NCBI GenBank assembly: GCA_027459485.1
Contig: DAIDIG010000003.1
Span: forward strand, 1-64,000
DNA: 64,000 nt
DNA from: Bdellovibrionales bacterium
GTDB lineage: Bacteria; Bdellovibrionota; Bdellovibrionia; Bdellovibrionales; UBA1609
Direction: 5' to 3'
A model generated the notes under the pieces. The model saw only the letters and a list, made by a program, of their open reading frames with translations. It made no database searches and was not told where the DNA came from. Shown here piece by piece: positions 1 to 8,750 of the stretch; the stretch's first letter is position 1; every line of letters begins with the position of its first letter. The translations under genes were made by a program, and so were the position numbers.

Positions 1-1
1 C

Positions 2-163
2 TACGTGTATGTCTCGGATCTGTGGACGGCGGAGTCAGTTTTACGCCAGGTGCCTGGGTGGTTCGCCGACTATAATGAAAATCACCCGCACTCGGCCTTG
101 AAATTTATGTCGCCATTAGAGTATAGGAAACAAGCGCTCTCAAGCGCAAAAGTGTACGTTTAA
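2..163 (+). mobile_element. IS3-family transposase OrfB, C-terminal end (cut by window edge)
   Basis: The frame starting at base 2 is open for 53 codons to a TAA at 161-163. It contains the DYNENHPHSALKFMSPLEYR signature near the end of IS3-family OrfB (DDE integrase-like) transposases. In that family the last catalytic Glu lies upstream, here outside the window. The frame is intact as far as visible, so the copy may be complete to the left. I could not find a terminal inverted repeat after the stop; decayed gene fragments begin immediately downstream. Confidence 0.8.
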
Positions 164-169
164 CCGGGG

Positions 170-390
170 GCCATTCCAGAACTCAATGTCGCATGGGCTG
201 AGAAATGCGGCGTGGCCGTAATTGGGGTGGATGGCATCGAATCGCGGGTCGCCTCCAACAGTTGAGCTCACAATCACATAACTTTGCGTTTCGACGCGAG
301 CCCCGGCGCAATGTCGCACGCGCCAATACGCGTATGTCGTCGGTGCAAGTCGCGCCATCGACAAGGTCAAGATTTACACGCTTATTGTTT
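170..390 (-). pseudogene. nitrilase/carbon-nitrogen hydrolase fragment A
   Basis: Read on the minus strand, this piece has nitrilase-like landmarks: GATCTDD around the expected catalytic Cys, then in another frame RVRHCAGARVETQSYVIV and NYGHAAFLSPCD. A frameshift separates the two, and there is no start or natural end. It abuts the transposase end on one side and the truncated HEPN gene on the other. It is a remnant, not a functional enzyme. Family assignment is by motif resemblance only. Confidence 0.55.
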
Positions 391-541
391 AACAGTTGGC
401 CTGTTGAGCAATATACAATATATTTTCAAGGCGTCCGGCTTTCGATGTTAAAAGTGCGCGGGCTGATTCGAGATCCCCGCGGGCGATCTTAAAAAGTTCA
501 AACGAATATTCTTTTTTGTACTTCTGTCGGAGTGGCGTCAT
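389..541 (-). pseudogene. truncated HEPN-domain protein (HepT-like)
   Basis: A 50-codon minus-strand ORF starts with an ATG that overlaps the stop of the upstream MNT-like ORF (ATGA), the usual coupling in MNT-HEPN pairs. Its residues read ARGDLESARALL, then RLENILYIAQQAN, which match the start of the HEPN helical domain (DLxxA followed by the AQQA segment). HEPN proteins are normally 110-150 residues, and the catalytic RxxxxH motif would lie beyond the stop here. It ends where nitrilase fragment A begins, suggesting truncation by rearrangement. Confidence 0.6.
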
Positions 542-788
542 TTAAGTTTCCAATTCGGATAGAGTTCGATGCCTTGTTTTGAAATATCGAATGACACTCC
601 GCCAACGTCCTTCATTCGCTCAAACCTCGAATGCTGTAAAACGACGAGATCAAGCCGCGAACAAATGAGCCAAAAATAAAAACTCGAATGTCAGAGCGAA
701 CGGCAATCAGCCTATCCAGCATGCTTTTGATGAGCGTGGCCCATTCGGGCTGATTCGTATCGATACTGTGCAACCGCTTAAGCGACAT
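538..788 (-). pseudogene. frameshifted MNT-type nucleotidyltransferase (MntA-like)
   Basis: From an ATG at 786-788 the minus strand reads a short N-terminal helix region and then VFIFGSFVRG, the GSxxRG motif of minimal nucleotidyltransferases. The frame then breaks. A second frame continues with LVVLQHSRFERMKDVGGVSF and ends in the ATGA overlap with the HEPN ORF. The span is not a multiple of three, consistent with a small deletion near the SDxD catalytic stretch. In intact systems MntA AMPylates and neutralises the HEPN toxin; here both genes are dead. Confidence 0.6.
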
Positions 789-852
789 AAGAAATTTATC
801 TCACAATCTTTCAGCCGTGTAGAGCCGGGTAGGGCGGTGGAGAATCCGGCCT

Positions 853-1055
853 TCACTTCTTCTCGCGTACGTGTACCAACTGCTTTCGATTCAGAACGGT
901 GCCGTTTCGGCGCACGCGGTGGAGGGCGGCGAGATCCAAGTCGGCGAAATAAATTTCTTCGATGTTTGATTGGCCTTCGCGAACGCAACCGCGGTCGGGG
1001 AATTCAAGATCGCATGGGCTGAGAAATGCGGCCTGGCCGTAGTTGGGATGGATGT
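853..1055 (-). pseudogene. nitrilase/carbon-nitrogen hydrolase fragment B (C-terminus)
   Basis: The minus-strand frame reads NIHPNYGQAAFLSPCDLEFP, then IEEIYFADLDLAALHRVRRN and NGTVLNR, which match the last third of nitrilase-family proteins. The upstream two thirds, including the catalytic triad, are missing: the frame runs into the end of the glycosyltransferase gene. About 50 bp (1004-1053) closely resemble 184-232 in fragment A, so two related genes or a duplicated segment once lay here. Confidence 0.55.
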
Positions 1056-2510
1056 TTATCGAGTAAAGTCCGATTGTGGGGTCGTAAGGGCGCCTTGAAC
1101 TTGTGAGGTGCACAGGCGTTTATTCATTACAATCAACAATTCGCGTGTTTGGAGACAAGCTACGATTTGTTTATCGAGCGCCAATTGATGATTTTCAGCT
1201 GGTCCCCATCGGTCGCGATAGAAAAATGCAATTGAACGATTGTCTGAGCGATTGAGTTTTTGCCAAATTTCAGATTCAGGGCGCGGTATGGGTACACGCT
1301 GCCAGTACCAAACGACCGCACTTGCCGGGATCTCCCATGTTTTTTGAAACGCTGGGGCGCCAATCATGTAAACCTTTCGATTATCGTGCATCATTTTAAG
1401 AGCTGGCACGAAGGTTCGAAAGGGAGATGGGATGCCGTGAATTTTAACGGGCAAGAAAGCGGTTGTGACAAAAAATACAACGGCGAGACCTGTGATGACA
1501 TATGTGAGAGTTGAGGCTGAAACGCGTTCGAAAATTAAATAGGCTTGAAACCCGGCCGCCATCGCGAGCCATGGGTAAACTGGTATGACGTACTGACCAT
1601 AATGCCGAGAACTAAAACTATAGGCCAAAACGTGAATCAAAATCTCGCCCAAAATTAAAATGGAGAGACCTTTATGCCCTTTTCGAAATAGCGAATAGAT
1701 CCCGGCTACTGCAAATAAAGTCACGACATTGCCGTCGATCAATATTCTCGTAACATACCAAAAGTAATCGTGCAGCGCTTGGTGGATCGAGTTTTGCACA
1801 ACCAGTTGGCGATACAAATAGGCCTTCCAGAATAGAAAGCCCTGTGATTCGAAGTGGGCGACAGTAAAAATTAAAATTGGGATCAGAGATGCGAGGCTCG
1901 CCCAAAAGAAACGACTTTTTCTTCTTTCTACAAACAAAATAGCCAGCATAGCAGGAATGGTCGCGAGTGCCGCAACACCTTTTGCCAAAACGGCAAGGCC
2001 CATAAATAATCCACCCCACCAAAAATCAGCAGTTCGGTTGCGTCGCTCGCCGCGATGTAAGAAATAATAACCAAGCCAAACAAAGCCAATCATAGGGGCG
2101 TCGAGCCAGCCACTACTTTGAAAGTTCATGTAACGGTTCACTAAGAGCAAACTTAAACAGGCCCAAACAGCGGCCTTCTCACCGAGCTCTTCGCGAGTTG
2201 TTTGAAACAGGCAAAGCATAATCGCTACGCCGAATATTTGCGCCGCCAAACGAATGGTTTGGGCGGTTGCACCGAGGTATTTAAATATAATGGCGTCCAT
2301 CCAGAGTACCAAGTAGGGATGGTCGACAAATGGGTCAAAGAGTCCAGGTGCCAATCGTGGTCGAAACCAATGACCTGTCTCTAAAATGTTAGTAGCCAGT
2401 GCACCGTATGATGGCGAGCTGACGCCGAGCGCGGGTTCCCAAAATTTAGAAAATACGAAGAGCAGAAAAGCCAGAATAATTAGAATCAAGCTTTTATTTT
2501 TTTGGCCCAC
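1056..2510 (-). CDS. GT39/ArnT-like integral membrane glycosyltransferase
   Basis: A 484-residue protein with about ten hydrophobic segments. It has the layout of the GT-C superfamily (PMT/ArnT): a first transmembrane helix, then an early loop with acidic residues (DPFVDHPYLVLWMDAIIF) where the catalytic Asp normally sits, many further helices, and a soluble C-terminal region. Family members move a sugar from a polyprenyl-phosphate carrier to lipid A, protein or glycan; the acceptor cannot be predicted. The last ~15 residues overlap decayed nitrilase DNA, so the original C-terminus may have been altered. It stands alone. Confidence 0.75.
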   Translation of the reverse strand: MGQKNKSLILIILAFLLFVFSKFWEPALGVSSPSYGALATNILETGHWFRPRLAPGLFDPFVDHPYLVLWMDAIIFKYLGATAQTIRLAAQIFGVAIMLCLFQTTREELGEKAAVWACLSLLLVNRYMNFQSSGWLDAPMIGFVWLGYYFLHRGERRNRTADFWWGGLFMGLAVLAKGVAALATIPAMLAILFVERRKSRFFWASLASLIPILIFTVAHFESQGFLFWKAYLYRQLVVQNSIHQALHDYFWYVTRILIDGNVVTLFAVAGIYSLFRKGHKGLSILILGEILIHVLAYSFSSRHYGQYVIPVYPWLAMAAGFQAYLIFERVSASTLTYVITGLAVVFFVTTAFLPVKIHGIPSPFRTFVPALKMMHDNRKVYMIGAPAFQKTWEIPASAVVWYWQRVPIPRPESEIWQKLNRSDNRSIAFFYRDRWGPAENHQLALDKQIVACLQTRELLIVMNKRLCTSQVQGALTTPQSDFTR

Positions 2511-2623
2511 ACGATAGCATCCTTAATTGAATTCGAGCCATGAGTTTCGGATGATTTTGTTATCTCATTTTGATTCAATTTGCGAGCTGCAGAATAGCGC
2601 GGGTAAGTATTTTAGTTACTTAG

Positions 2624-3268
2624 TTAAAGCGACACGGGGGGATTGGTTATTTGCGCGGCGATCTGATTCAGCGTGGAATTGTCAGTGCATTCGTTAACTA
2701 CTTGATCGGGCGCATTTGACCCAAATACATTTTCTATTACGACTTGAATATCGGGGGCACTAGACCCGCTAAAACGAAGGACCCACGCCTGATCGAAAAC
2801 GCGGTTCGGCCATTTGGCCATACTTGCAGGTAGGTTTGCACCGAATGCGCGCGCCAATCCTGGGATCGCCCCGTGCTCCCAAGCCATAAGCACGGTCTTG
2901 CCATCAAACGCAGGATTGCTCAAAATTTCCGGGACGATAACTGAATACTGTTCTCGGGTGGCGGGATCACGAACTGCCAAATTTAGGGCTTGGGCTGTCG
3001 GCGCAATGGTCTCAATCGCTCGGACGGAAGAGCCCGGATGGGTCGGAGCCGCGGCATATACGCCAGCCGGTCGTCCAAACCGCTCGATGGTAGGGTTTGA
3101 AAGAAAAAACTTCGGCAACAAGTATGCGCGTTCGCATCCTCGCTGATTTAATTCGTTCCCGACCGCCGGTTTTTCGCCATGGCGAACGATCACGACTTGA
3201 GCGGGTGTTGCCCAACCGCGCATCGAAACTAAAATCAAAACCAGCAAAATAAAATTTAAAAACTTCAT
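2624..3268 (-). CDS. exported histidine phosphatase family protein
   Basis: The preferred start is the ATG at 3266-3268 (MKFLNF), because it puts a short charged N-terminus before a hydrophobic stretch ending in WATPA, a plausible signal peptide. A start 18 bases upstream is possible. The mature protein opens with VVIVRHGEKP, the RHG phosphohistidine motif. AWEHGAIP near residue 150 supplies the second active-site His region. At about 215 residues it fits single-domain branch-2-like or SixA-like members. The substrate is unknown and the location is probably periplasm. No operon partner. Confidence 0.75.
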   Translation of the reverse strand: MKFLNFILLVLILVSMRGWATPAQVVIVRHGEKPAVGNELNQRGCERAYLLPKFFLSNPTIERFGRPAGVYAAAPTHPGSSVRAIETIAPTAQALNLAVRDPATREQYSVIVPEILSNPAFDGKTVLMAWEHGAIPGLARAFGANLPASMAKWPNRVFDQAWVLRFSGSSAPDIQVVIENVFGSNAPDQVVNECTDNSTLNQIAAQITNPPVSL

Positions 3269-3354
3269 AGGCCGGCACTCTAGCACAAGTTAGTCGCTGG
3301 AGCAAAAATTCGCATTTGGCTATTGCTAGGAATCCGATGGTGTTATCTGGGGGC

Positions 3355-4101
3355 TCAACGCTGCGAGTTCAGCTTCGACAGCAGGCGCAAGATTTCGAGG
3401 TACAGCCAGACGAGGGTGACGATGAGAGCGAAGCCGCCGTACCACTCCATGTATTTCGGTGCGCCCATTTCAGCGCCGCGATTGATCACTTCGAAATCCA
3501 TGATCAGGTTTAGGGCCGCGACAATCACGATGCCCACTGAAATTGCAATGCCGATCGGCGAAGCGCTGTTGATATACGGTACCGCGTGACCGAAAACGTG
3601 CAACACCATATCGACGAGGTAGGTGACCATGATGGCGCCCGTCGCGAAAAACACGATTTTTTGAAAGAGCGGGGTGGCGCGAATCACTTTGAAATGATAG
3701 AGCGCGAGCATAAGCCCCAATGTGCTGAGGGTAAGAACAAGAGCATTCATCGCGATGCCGGGGTAGGCGCGCTCGAGGAGGGATGAGATGCCGCCCAAGA
3801 CCACTCCTTCAGCTACGGCATAAACCGGCGCCAACGCGGGGGCGAGCGTTTGCTTGAAACTAATCACCATGGCCAAGGCAAAACCGCCGAACAAGCACAG
3901 AAACATGAGCGGGCCGCCGATGGCGCCGGGTGTTCCCCATCCGAGGTACCCGCCGACCAGGACGAGCAAAAACAAAATGCCTGTTTTGTTGACAGCACCC
4001 GAGACCGTCATCGCGTCCGAACCGTAGGCCGAACGCGAGCGATCGAATGCTTTTCGAAGAGTAGGATTACCAGATTTTAGTTCGCCGAAATTAAATGCCA
4101 T
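3355..4101 (-). CDS. Bax inhibitor-1/YccA family membrane protein
   Basis: 248 residues with seven closely packed hydrophobic segments after a soluble N-terminus of about 30 residues (FGELKSGNPTLRKAF). The N-terminal NPTLRKAF block and the final DFEVINRGAEMGAPKYMEWY stretch are characteristic of the bacterial BI-1-like branch (YbhL/YccA relatives). In BI-1 structures the equivalent acidic residues form a pH-sensitive calcium-leak pore; the bacterial role is not settled. Single gene; the next gene upstream on this strand is the MscS channel. Confidence 0.85.
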   Translation of the reverse strand: MAFNFGELKSGNPTLRKAFDRSRSAYGSDAMTVSGAVNKTGILFLLVLVGGYLGWGTPGAIGGPLMFLCLFGGFALAMVISFKQTLAPALAPVYAVAEGVVLGGISSLLERAYPGIAMNALVLTLSTLGLMLALYHFKVIRATPLFQKIVFFATGAIMVTYLVDMVLHVFGHAVPYINSASPIGIAISVGIVIVAALNLIMDFEVINRGAEMGAPKYMEWYGGFALIVTLVWLYLEILRLLSKLNSQR

Positions 4102-4171
4102 AAAAACCTCGCTGCAGTTACCCCTATTATAATCCGCTTGCCGGTATCTGCAAGAGGCATTTCAGCTTGGC

Positions 4172-5212
4172 TTAGGCATTATGAATAACCCGTTGCGGGT
4201 AGGGGATGTCGATCCCCTCAGCTTTGAAGCGGGCGTGAAGCGCTTTGACCATTTCGTGTTTGAGCGTGTACTGATCGACGAAGGTTTTCGCGCGCAAACC
4301 GACCGACATGCCGATCGAAGAATCGTCGAAACTGTTGAAGTGAGCCCAAGGTTCGTAGTCCGCGACCGCTCCCGCAGTTCGCTTTAGCACGTCACGCGCG
4401 ACTTCGATCGCCACGCGCTCAACTGTTGGCAAATCGGCGTCGTACGAAACCCCGACGTTCACGCTGATCGCCACTTCCGGTGTCGGCAAATTGTAATTAA
4501 TAAGGCGCGATGAGGCGATTTTAGAATTCGGTACGACCACCACGTTACTTGAAAGTTGCTGGATGCGCGTACTGCGCCACCCGATGTGGACGACATAGCC
4601 TTCCATCCCGTTGCCGTCGTCAAGGCGGATGTAATCGCCGATATTGATCGGATGATCGGCCAAGACGTAAATGCCGCTAAAAAAATTGCTCAAAGTGTCT
4701 TGCAGCGCCAGCGCGACCGCAACCGAGCCGACGCCCAACGATGCCAACAGCGGCGTGATCGAAATGCCGAGGCTGTCGAGAATGATCAGGCCGCCGACCA
4801 GATATACAAAAACACTGACGACGATTTGAATGAGCTGGCGACTTCCGACGCTGAAACGCGAAAAATACGAATGGCCGCTGACAAGAACGCGCGAAACTCG
4901 ATTTAACACGACCAGGCTTACGGCTATGAAGTAAACGCGAAGGCCGACATCAAAGAGCCGCATGTGGCGAAACGAAACGGGTATAAAATCTTCGGCCAGC
5001 GAGACTGCCATGCCGATAACCAAGAGCTTCGCCGGCAAATCGAGTTCTTGAAGGGCCCGCGCTCGCCAACCGTGCGGGTCTTTAACCGCCCAACGACGAA
5101 TCCGTGACCACAGCCATTTCTTGAAGACCGCTACAACAATTGTCGAAATGATGAAAACGACGACGAACATCGTCCAAGGGCCGAGAAAATTGGGGATGCC
5201 GTTAACGTCCAT
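4172..5212 (-). CDS. small-conductance mechanosensitive channel (MscS family)
   Basis: 346 residues. Several N-terminal hydrophobic helices precede the pore-lining TM3 signature (LLASLGVGSVAVALALQDTL) followed by NFFSGIYVLADHPINIGDYI, the most conserved part of the MscS beta domain. The C-terminal alpha/beta cytoplasmic domain is complete (to IPYPQRVIH). MscS channels open under membrane tension and release solutes in osmotic downshock. The length is slightly above E. coli MscS (286), due to extra N-terminal helices. Monocistronic. Confidence 0.92.
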   Translation of the reverse strand: MDVNGIPNFLGPWTMFVVVFIISTIVVAVFKKWLWSRIRRWAVKDPHGWRARALQELDLPAKLLVIGMAVSLAEDFIPVSFRHMRLFDVGLRVYFIAVSLVVLNRVSRVLVSGHSYFSRFSVGSRQLIQIVVSVFVYLVGGLIILDSLGISITPLLASLGVGSVAVALALQDTLSNFFSGIYVLADHPINIGDYIRLDDGNGMEGYVVHIGWRSTRIQQLSSNVVVVPNSKIASSRLINYNLPTPEVAISVNVGVSYDADLPTVERVAIEVARDVLKRTAGAVADYEPWAHFNSFDDSSIGMSVGLRAKTFVDQYTLKHEMVKALHARFKAEGIDIPYPQRVIHNA

Positions 5213-5401
5213 CGTGAACCTACCTCTTTTTGTTCATCTGAAATTCAGTAAAAACTCTAGGTGCTTCTCGGTCAAGCGGCAAGGCCGACCGATTGCAGGC
5301 ATCTGTTTAAGAGCTAAACACTTCCATCTCGCTGAAGTGAATTCGTTTCGGCGCCAATGGCCATTCAGAATGACAGCGCCAAATCTGCGCTCTTGCAAAA
5401 T

Positions 5402-5430
5402 TTGATATTCTTTAAATAATCAGATAAAAT
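5402..5430 (+). promoter_or_regulatory. sigma70-type promoter for the 5.5 kb lipoprotein
   Basis: TTGATA at 5402-5407, a 17-bp spacer, and TAAAAT at 5425-5430: each hexamer is one mismatch from consensus at ideal spacing. It lies about 80 bp before the likely translation start. The rest of 5213-5510, the divergent gap to the MscS gene, shows nothing else I can name. Confidence 0.6.
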
Positions 5431-5528
5431 GACTGGCGAAGTCAGAACAAACCTTCTCCTTTGTAGGGCAATCAAGAGTCGAGTTTATTTAATACAGTGG
5501 TGGGTGTGTTATTAAAGTTTCTCTTCTC

Positions 5529-8500
5529 TTGCTTTGTTTGACACTAAGCGGTTGTGGAAAGGTTTGGTTCCAAGTTAACCTGAAGGCCAAATCGATCCGA
5601 TTAGTTATAACACGGCCGCCATTCAATCCGACGGCCTCAGGCTCTACAATTCCGATTCAAGTTAGCATTGAAGACAGCAACAACAACGTTGTGATTTCGG
5701 GCCCAGACTCAACCGCCTCAATTACACTTAGCCAAACTGGCGCAGGCCCGGCATTGAGCGGCACGTTGACAGTTAACGCCGTGGCCGGAGTTGCTGACTT
5801 CGCAAATGTTCCTGTCGCCATCGGTACAATTGCGACAGCAAATGTCATAACTGCGACAAAAGCCGATACGACAGCCACAGGTGGCACTGCCGCAATGACG
5901 GCATCGACCTCAAGTTTCGACACTGTAGCGAACGATGCTTGGCTAGGTTCAGTGCCGACTGCCAAATGGCTAGCTACCTCGGGAACATCTGTCGCTGGCC
6001 TCGGCGACGGAATGCTCAACATGCCCACCGCCGTTTTCGTAGATAGTAGCGGCAATGTTTACGTTGGCGATAACCAAAACAATCGCGTTGTGAAGTACAA
6101 TGCTGCCGGCATCTATCAAGGTTGGGTTGGCTGGGTGTCTTCGTCACTGCCAACTGGTGGCGTCAGCGGCTGTACTTCAGCGGTTGTCGCCAGTCCTACG
6201 CCAGGGTGGTGCACCGGAGGTGCGGCTGCAAATGCCACTGACGCCACCCCAATGCAACCCTTTGGAATTTGGGGCGACAATACTTATTTGTATGTTACGT
6301 CGGGCGCCGGCGCAATATTACGATTCAATGCAAGCACTGGCGCGTACGCTGGGTGGATAGGCTATTATAAAGGTTCGGCTGGCACCCTCAGCGATACATA
6401 CACCGTTGGATGTAGCACATTAAACGGTTCAGTAACTCCAACTGCAACACCAGGTTGGTGCGTCGGCGGAGAGCGTAATTATATCAAAAGCGCTGACACT
6501 ATTGGCGGATTTGACGGGCCGATGGGCATAAGTGGCGATGCAACTTATTTATATGTGGTTAATACGAATCCCAGCAATATTGCACGCGTCAACATTACAA
6601 CCGGAGCAGCCGCAGGCTGGATCGGTAACATTAATATTGCTGGCGGTGGCACTTGTGGCTCTACAGGCACCTTTACAACCTCGTGGTGCTCTGATGCATC
6701 CGCGACTAGTCAATCGAATTCGAATTTGGATGGTTCGCTGAATTTGGACCCCACTGACGCCGCCGGCGTTTACGCCTACGGTGGAAGTCTTTATGTAACC
6801 GACAGTACTGAGCGTGTCATTTATCAATACACCGCGAGCACTGGCGCATTTGTTGGCTGGGTTGGACTGGTCGCCTACACGCCGATGCCGACAGGCGGTG
6901 CTGCTGGCTGCACGACGACGACAAATGCGTACACTCCTGGCTGGTGTATTGGCGGACATTCGAATGGTACTGGCAATCCGACAATAGATGAGTTTAACGA
7001 GCCCTCGGCAATTACCGGTGATGGCACCTACCTTTATATTCTCGACAACGCTTTTCGTATTTCAAAAATTCAAATCTCAGATGGCGCTTACGTCGGTTGG
7101 GTCGGCGGCATCAACAATGCTTCTAGTGGGGGCTGCGGCGCCACCGGAACATTTACGTCTGGTTGGTGCAACGTGAACGGAACAACCGCAACTCCAGGCA
7201 ATATCTCTGGGATGATCTCGTCTGCAACAAGTACTTATGCTGCACCTTGGAGCGGGTGGCCGACAGGTGCGATTTATTACAGCTCTGGTGGGTTATGGTT
7301 AGCCGACTCTGGCAATAATCGGTTAAGCGAATACAACTCTACGACCGGGGCTTTCATTGGATGGACTGGAGCTGCAACTACGCCGACTGTTGGTTGGCAA
7401 ACTGGCGCCTATTCTGGCGGTGGCAGCGATGACAGTTCATTCGGACAATTACTTTCTGGAGTTACTACCGACGGCAGCAGCCTATTTTTTGTAGATAATT
7501 TTAGGCTAACGAATTACTCAATTAATCAAAATTCTGTTTCTTATATTGGATGGTCTGGCGAAGTGGCTCTGCCTCCGTCGAGTGGCGCGGCCGGATGTTC
7601 GTCATCATTGATCGGTGGCACAACACCGGGCTGGTGCACCGGTGGTTATTCACAGCCAGGACCGTCTAACTGGGGTGATTGGGGTGGCTCTGGCGGCATA
7701 ACCGAAATCCCTTGGATTGGGACTGCATTAGCTATGGACTCAAGCTACATATACGTGGCTGATGGCAATACCGTTACTCGATACGATCATAACGGTGTTT
7801 ACGCGGGCTGGATAGGTCTTATAGGCGTCAGCCCAACTGGTGGTTTCAGCGGTTGTAATGGTGCCGCTGTAGGCACTATCACACCTGGCTGGTGTACCGG
7901 CGGAGGCGAAAACACAGGTTCTCAATCTGGTGCCTATGCTATTCCGGCCGGAGTATATTCTGACGGCACCTATCTTTACATCGCCGATCAAAGCAATGGC
8001 AGAATTGATAAAGTGAACGCGTCCACTGGCGCATTTATCGGTTGGATCGGTAAGATTTTAACGAGCCCCACTGGAGGCGTAAGCGGTTGCGCGGGCGCCG
8101 CCGTAGGTACAATCACGCCCGGGTGGTGCACGGGCGGAACGTCCGACAACACGTATAACAGCAATGGCGACGGCAGCCTACCATACATTCAGGGTATATC
8201 CGGTGACGGGACCTACATTTACGTTCTTGTCCAGCGCGGAGGTCCCGCTATTAAAAGATTTAATGCAAGCACCGGCGCGTTTGGCGGCTGGCTAGGCGTA
8301 ATAAATACCAACGGCGGGACATGTGTTGCTGGCTCCGGCAATTTTACAGGTGGCTGGTGCAATGGTGGCACGGCCGGGTCGGGAACAACCGGAGTAGGAT
8401 CAGTGGGTGGCGGCAACAGTACGGGCATTTACGCTGACTCTTATTCTATTTATGCTTTAACTAACAATGGTGCTGTTTCTAAATTCAACTCTATTTCAGG

Positions 8501-8738
8501 CGCTTTTGTTGGTTGGAGGGGTGTAATCAGTGTGTCGCCAACTGGAGGCGATACCGGGTGTGCCGGCGCAGCAGTTGGCACATTTACTTCTGGTTGGTGT
8601 ACAGGAGGCAATTCAGCATCAAACCAGCATTTCAGTCTACCGGGTTCGCTTAATAATCCGTTTCAAATATCAGGGGCCGGTTCTTTTATTTATGTTGCTG
8701 ACCCGGGCAACTTTCGAGTTGTTCGACTTGGTAAGTAA
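5529..8738 (+). CDS. giant GWxG-repeat surface lipoprotein (beta-propeller-like), paralog 1
   Basis: A lipobox (LTLSGC) is followed by an Ig/invasin-like domain (about residues 25-130, ITLSQTGAGP...AGVADFANVPV). About eleven imperfect repeats of 70-90 residues follow. Each combines an NHL-like strand set (GDGTYLYV...R..K.....TGAFxGWxG) with a Cys-bearing insert (PTGG...GC....TPGWCTGG). The paired Cys suggest one disulfide per repeat outside the cytoplasm. The TTG start at 5529 leaves almost no signal peptide; an in-frame ATT at 5511 would give an M-K-V-S-L5 n-region and a normal lipoprotein signal, after GGTGGG, so the true start may be 5511. Function unknown; adhesion or ligand binding is a guess. 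Confidence 0.8.
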   Translation: MLCLTLSGCGKVWFQVNLKAKSIRLVITRPPFNPTASGSTIPIQVSIEDSNNNVVISGPDSTASITLSQTGAGPALSGTLTVNAVAGVADFANVPVAIGTIATANVITATKADTTATGGTAAMTASTSSFDTVANDAWLGSVPTAKWLATSGTSVAGLGDGMLNMPTAVFVDSSGNVYVGDNQNNRVVKYNAAGIYQGWVGWVSSSLPTGGVSGCTSAVVASPTPGWCTGGAAANATDATPMQPFGIWGDNTYLYVTSGAGAILRFNASTGAYAGWIGYYKGSAGTLSDTYTVGCSTLNGSVTPTATPGWCVGGERNYIKSADTIGGFDGPMGISGDATYLYVVNTNPSNIARVNITTGAAAGWIGNINIAGGGTCGSTGTFTTSWCSDASATSQSNSNLDGSLNLDPTDAAGVYAYGGSLYVTDSTERVIYQYTASTGAFVGWVGLVAYTPMPTGGAAGCTTTTNAYTPGWCIGGHSNGTGNPTIDEFNEPSAITGDGTYLYILDNAFRISKIQISDGAYVGWVGGINNASSGGCGATGTFTSGWCNVNGTTATPGNISGMISSATSTYAAPWSGWPTGAIYYSSGGLWLADSGNNRLSEYNSTTGAFIGWTGAATTPTVGWQTGAYSGGGSDDSSFGQLLSGVTTDGSSLFFVDNFRLTNYSINQNSVSYIGWSGEVALPPSSGAAGCSSSLIGGTTPGWCTGGYSQPGPSNWGDWGGSGGITEIPWIGTALAMDSSYIYVADGNTVTRYDHNGVYAGWIGLIGVSPTGGFSGCNGAAVGTITPGWCTGGGENTGSQSGAYAIPAGVYSDGTYLYIADQSNGRIDKVNASTGAFIGWIGKILTSPTGGVSGCAGAAVGTITPGWCTGGTSDNTYNSNGDGSLPYIQGISGDGTYIYVLVQRGGPAIKRFNASTGAFGGWLGVINTNGGTCVAGSGNFTGGWCNGGTAGSGTTGVGSVGGGNSTGIYADSYSIYALTNNGAVSKFNSISGAFVGWRGVISVSPTGGDTGCAGAAVGTFTSGWCTGGNSASNQHFSLPGSLNNPFQISGAGSFIYVADPGNFRVVRLGK

Positions 8739-8750
8739 ACGCGATGGATT

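Noticed and set aside
707-1022. Opposite-strand ORFs in the left-end region as genes
   Set aside because: Both are shadows of the nitrilase and MNT remnants, with Arg-rich out-of-frame composition.
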